Of a DNA stretch of 64,000 bases, positions 60,392 through 64,000 are shown one piece after another (positions within the stretch are counted from its first letter, which is position 1; each line of letters starts with the position of its first letter). The DNA comes from Dyadobacter fermentans DSM 18053 (lineage in GTDB: Bacteria; Bacteroidota; Bacteroidia; Cytophagales; Spirosomataceae): positions 806,001 through 870,000 of the forward strand of contig NC_013037.1 in the NCBI RefSeq assembly GCF_000023125.1, in the 5' to 3' direction. The position numbers and the translations under genes were made by a program. The notes below the pieces were generated by a model. That model was given only the letters and a program-made list of their open reading frames with translations. It did not search any database and was not told where the DNA came from.

Positions 60392-63300
60392 ATGAAGAAA
60401 TTTTACATTTCGAACTTCCATCCTTTCCACCTCATTCTGTTCCTGCTTCTGGCGGTTCAGCCGGCATTCGCCGCGCCGCAGCAAGCAAGTGAACCCGTAT
60501 TCCGCAGTGCCGATGCGGTGAAGCTTGTCCAACCCAGGCCGCGAAGAAAGGCGCCCTCGGACAGCCTCTCGCCGCGGCTGATGCAAAAGGCCCTCGCCGC
60601 ATCCCGGAAGCGGCATCCCGCCAAAAGTCCGGCCCAAATGCGGGCATTAAAAGCGAATGGGGCTGGCGCAAGAACATCGGCGACGGCGGACGTTCCCGCA
60701 ATTTTGTACGTCAATATCAATAAAGACAGCGGTCCGCCCTACGATGGCACCAGCTGGGAAAATGCGTTCGAATACCTGGGTGACGCATTGAAATATGCCT
60801 ACGAAAACGAAGGCGTGCAGCAGATTTGGGTCGCCAATGGCATTTATCACCCTACCTACGACCCCAATTACATCGACGAGCCGGGAGACGACTACCGCGA
60901 CCAGACATTCACCCTGGTGCCCAATGTGATGCTGTACGGAGGTTTTAAAGGGACTGAACAATCCCTTGCCGAGCGCAAAATCAATACGGAGCATACCCAG
61001 GACTTCGGCTTGCCGGATGAAGACCTTTTTACCATCCTGGACGGTGGCGACTTTGCCTACCATACCGTGACGTCGGCAGGCGCTGTGGGCAGTGCCGGGC
61101 TCGATGGATTTGTGATTGCGGGCGGCTTGGCCGATGGCACGTCGGATGCGTCGGTGGGCGGTTTTGCCGTGCCCCGGAATGTGGGCGGCGGCATCGTCAT
61201 CGCCAATTCCTCGCCTTCGCTAAGCAATCTCCAGATCATTTTTAACAAAGCGGAGAATGGCGGCGGGGTGTACCTGGCAGGCTCTTCTTCGGCATTGACC
61301 AATTTGCAGCTATCCGACAACCGGTCTACCAACGGCAGCGGCATTTACGCGGCGCAATCGGCTTCGGTGTTGACCAACTCGATCATCCACGACAATCGCG
61401 CGGATGCTGCGGGTGCCGTGTACCTGATCAACTCCTCCGACGTGCTCACCAATCTCACCATTGCCGAAAACCGGGGAGCAGGTGCCGGCGGCGTGCTGGT
61501 CGATGGCGGTGCTCCGAAAATACGTAACACCATTGTGAGTGAAAATACGCTTGGTTCGGATATCGACGTCGAGGTAGTGAACGGAGGCGTTCCCTCGTTC
61601 GCTTACAGCTTTGTGGCCGGAAGCGGCGGAAGCACTGCGTGGAATGCCGCATTTGGAACTGACCTGGGCGGAAACCTGGACGGCGAGTCGGGGATGTATA
61701 ATCCGGGCGGCGGGCTTTTTGGCTTGTACCCGGGCGCTCCAACCACCAACGTGGGCAATAATCTGTATTTCCAGGCCGGTCAATCACCCGATTTATCGGG
61801 CATCACGGCCGATCTCCGGGGTACGCTGCGGATTATGAAAGAGACGATCGACATTGGTGCATTGGAAAGTCTGTACGGGGTCATCAGCTCCAATCTCACA
61901 CCGAACGAGGACCGCGTGCTCTTTGTCAAAAAAGGCGGCAGCGGCCTGAAAAACGGCAGCAACTGGGACAATGCCGCAGCCGAACTGGCCGATGCCGTGT
62001 TTGCATCCAATATCATGGAAGTAAGGCAAATATGGGTTGCGGGCGGGATTTATCACCCGCTTTACCGGCCCGATGATTTGTCGAATGCCAATCCCAAAAG
62101 CCCGCACAATGCATTTCTGCTCTTGTTCAACACCGAATTATACGGCGGTTTCAAGGGAGATGAAACTTCGCTTGCGGCGCGCAATCTGGCGCTGACGGAA
62201 AATGCCAGCATTCTGAGCGGGGATTTTGACCAAAACGATAATTTCAGCTTTGCAGACCTGCGCGCCAACGGACTCAAAGCCGAGTTCAGTGAAAACGCCC
62301 GCCATGTGGTTTTTGGCGCACACATGTTCTCCCGGAGTGCTTTGGACGGCTTCACCATCGAGGGAGCGAATAACACATCCGCAGTTCCCGGTGAAATGCT
62401 TTTGATCGACGAAGCTTTTCTCCCTGCACACTATGGCGCGGGCATTTTCATCCACCGCACCGACGGCTCGGAAGTCGACTACCGTAACCTCATCATCCGC
62501 AACAACCTCGGCAGCCAGGGAGGCGGATTCACGGCGCACCAAAGTGAGTCATTGCTTGAAAACTCGCTCGTTTATCACAACTACGACAAAGGGTACGGCA
62601 GCGGCGTACTGGACGTAGATCCTCACCGCAGCCTGAAACTGAACAGTATCACAGTAGCACAAAACCTGTCGACCGGCGAAGGGCCTCTCGGCGGGGCGAT
62701 TGGTTGTATCGGGGGCGATTACCTGGACATTCTGAACAGCATTATCACGGACAATATCTTGCTGGGCGATGACGATTCACGTCGTGCCAACGTCTCCACG
62801 GACGGGGCAGAGGCTTATTTTGCCAATTGCATCATCCAGGGAAGCGGCGGAAGTGCCAACTGGCAATGGAGCGATTTTAGCGACGACGGCGGCAACCTGG
62901 ACGTTGACCCGCAGTTTACCGACATGAATGCTGGCAACTTTTCGCTGGCTGAATGCAGCCGGGCGATCGATGCCGGGGATGTCGAACATTACAGGAGCGA
63001 GGAGGAAATTTCTTTGACGGACATAGGTGGTAAAACGAGGATCTCTAACAACCGTATCGACATCGGTGCATTCGAGTTCCAGGGTGCACGCTCGCCGGAA
63101 GCGACTGCCCTGGCGGGGAATGCAGAAGTCAGCACCTTCACATTCGGCAGCGCGGGAGGTAACACCATGCACACCTTCACTGCTCAGGGCGATGTATGCG
63201 ATTCGGACCTGCTTACATTGAACCCTGGTGACCTGAGCGGCCTTGTGAACGCCAAAGTGTGGGTGGATGCGCAGGTAAATTCCTATGCCGGTGCCGTGTA

Positions 63301-64000
63301 TCTGCAAAGGCATTTCGACATTGAGCCGGCCGTAAATCCCGAAACGTCAACGGGCCGCGTGGTGCTCTATTTTACCCAGGCAGAGTTCGACGCGTTGAAC
63401 CTCGAACTGACGCCACCGGAATATTTGCCCACCGGAGCACCGGACGGGGAATACCAACGAAAGGAAAACATCCGCATTTACCAGTTCCATGGCGTGAGCT
63501 CCGACGGCAGCGGTAGCCCGGCTTCTTACGGAAACACCCGCACCGTGATTGACCCGGACGAAAGCGACATTAATTGGAATGCAGCCCTCAACCGCTGGGA
63601 AGTGGCATTTACGGTCGACGGTTTCAGCGGATTTTTCGCGGGTACCGTCACGCAGAACCCGCTGCCTGTCCGAGTCGTGAGTTTCGAAGGGGAACTGTCC
63701 GACAATCGGCAGGTAAAGCTCGGCTGGAAGGTGGCGGAGCAGGAAAACATCCTCGTGTATGAGGTTGAATACAGCAAAAATGCCAAGGCATTTACCAAAA
63801 TTGGCCAGGTAGCCGCGAATGCGCTCGCCAGCACGGACTATGCATTCACCGACACGCTCCGGCACACGGGCGAGCAGGCCTATTACCGGCTCAAAATCAT
63901 TGAAGCAGACGGCAAAACGGCATATAGCAAATTAGTATCCGTGAAACTGCCGGCAAACGAGGGAATAGTCGCCTATCCGGTCCCCGCGAAAAACGAGTTC
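60392..64000 (+). CDS. Giant parallel beta-helix protein with T9SS sorting domain (set 2, 3' end outside window)
   Basis: The frame is open for 1203 codons to the right edge. It has a signal peptide (ending AFAAP) and a basic linker (residues about 40-90, RPRRKAPSDS). Two beta-helix modules open with LYVNINKDSGPP and LFVKKGGSGLKNG. A conserved region shared with the protein at 52269 follows (VVLYFTQAEFD, VDGFSGFFAGT, PLPVRVVSFEGEL). The last visible residues AYPVPAKNEF match the start of a T9SS sorting domain, so only about 60-70 residues are missing. Helix turns again show GGG-x-N-type motifs, though fewer than in the first protein. It is probably a secreted or surface protein. Confidence 0.87.
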   Translation, partial: MKKFYISNFHPFHLILFLLLAVQPAFAAPQQASEPVFRSADAVKLVQPRPRRKAPSDSLSPRLMQKALAASRKRHPAKSPAQMRALKANGAGARTSATADVPAILYVNINKDSGPPYDGTSWENAFEYLGDALKYAYENEGVQQIWVANGIYHPTYDPNYIDEPGDDYRDQTFTLVPNVMLYGGFKGTEQSLAERKINTEHTQDFGLPDEDLFTILDGGDFAYHTVTSAGAVGSAGLDGFVIAGGLADGTSDASVGGFAVPRNVGGGIVIANSSPSLSNLQIIFNKAENGGGVYLAGSSSALTNLQLSDNRSTNGSGIYAAQSASVLTNSIIHDNRADAAGAVYLINSSDVLTNLTIAENRGAGAGGVLVDGGAPKIRNTIVSENTLGSDIDVEVVNGGVPSFAYSFVAGSGGSTAWNAAFGTDLGGNLDGESGMYNPGGGLFGLYPGAPTTNVGNNLYFQAGQSPDLSGITADLRGTLRIMKETIDIGALESLYGVISSNLTPNEDRVLFVKKGGSGLKNGSNWDNAAAELADAVFASNIMEVRQIWVAGGIYHPLYRPDDLSNANPKSPHNAFLLLFNTELYGGFKGDETSLAARNLALTENASILSGDFDQNDNFSFADLRANGLKAEFSENARHVVFGAHMFSRSALDGFTIEGANNTSAVPGEMLLIDEAFLPAHYGAGIFIHRTDGSEVDYRNLIIRNNLGSQGGGFTAHQSESLLENSLVYHNYDKGYGSGVLDVDPHRSLKLNSITVAQNLSTGEGPLGGAIGCIGGDYLDILNSIITDNILLGDDDSRRANVSTDGAEAYFANCIIQGSGGSANWQWSDFSDDGGNLDVDPQFTDMNAGNFSLAECSRAIDAGDVEHYRSEEEISLTDIGGKTRISNNRIDIGAFEFQGARSPEATALAGNAEVSTFTFGSAGGNTMHTFTAQGDVCDSDLLTLNPGDLSGLVNAKVWVDAQVNSYAGAVYLQRHFDIEPAVNPETSTGRVVLYFTQAEFDALNLELTPPEYLPTGAPDGEYQRKENIRIYQFHGVSSDGSGSPASYGNTRTVIDPDESDINWNAALNRWEVAFTVDGFSGFFAGTVTQNPLPVRVVSFEGELSDNRQVKLGWKVAEQENILVYEVEYSKNAKAFTKIGQVAANALASTDYAFTDTLRHTGEQAYYRLKIIEADGKTAYSKLVSVKLPANEGIVAYPVPAKNEF

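Overview
The window reads as a chromosomal segment of a Bacteroidota (Bacteroidetes) bacterium, probably order Cytophagales and loosely Dyadobacter/Spirosoma-like. The evidence is SusC/SusD pairs, STN-domain TonB receptors with FecR/ECF sigma pairs, propeller-type sensor kinases, proteins ending in type IX secretion (T9SS) sorting domains, TAnnTTTG promoter elements and almost no Shine-Dalgarno sequences. The genus is an inference. Base composition is GC-rich, so many long antisense frames are open but spurious. No tRNA, rRNA, insertion sequence, phage gene or CRISPR array was seen. Genes are tightly packed and no gene-free gap exceeds 300 bp; the largest (about 290 bp) is the regulatory region between the Crp/Fnr gene and the nos operon.

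Layout. (1) 1-2251, minus: two ABC-2 type permeases (DUF3526-like), the first cut by the window edge. (2) 2452-9611, plus: a probable iron/xenosiderophore uptake operon: ECF sigma factor, short anti-sigma factor, DUF4374 lipoprotein, a fused PepSY inner-membrane protein and TonB-dependent receptor, a second DUF4374 lipoprotein, and a strong terminator. It resembles the XusABC system of Bacteroides, but with the membrane protein and receptor joined into one polypeptide across an internal signal peptide. (3) 9619-22128: a nitrous oxide reduction region. A Crp/Fnr regulator and a heme-copper-oxidase-like membrane protein run leftwards. Running rightwards are a lipoprotein cytochrome c, Sec-type (clade II) NosZ, a NosB-like/NosL fusion, NosD, NosF, NosY, a DUF2249-Ric di-iron repair protein, a double DUF2249 protein, a second heme-copper-oxidase-like membrane protein and a DUF59 protein. 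A tandem UspA protein follows on the minus strand. No nitrite or NO reductase gene is visible, so within the window only N2O reduction is supported.

(4) 22297-26049: an O-acetyltransferase, a YD-repeat lipoprotein, a frameshifted membrane MutS-like gene and a TetR regulator. (5) 26196-30617: ABC transporter with degenerate ATPase motifs, HlyD adaptor and TolC channel, forming a tripartite exporter probably controlled by the divergent TetR gene. (6) 30620-40190, minus: ECF sigma, FecR, SusC, SusD, a Tat-signal FAD oxidoreductase and a protein with an FMN-binding-like motif plus a helical-repeat tail. (7) 40263-41549: a membrane histidine kinase. (8) 41771-48475: a giant T9SS-exported subtilisin-like protease and two surface-type lipoproteins. 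(9) 48593-64000: two sets of propeller histidine kinase, LuxR-type response regulator and giant parallel beta-helix T9SS protein. The second beta-helix gene runs off the right edge.

The most notable observations are the two fusions that each join an inner-membrane protein to an exported protein through a built-in signal peptide (PepSY-TonB receptor and NosB-like-NosL), the SusCD-linked flavoprotein pair, and the duplicated kinase/regulator/beta-helix modules with a candidate shared operator.
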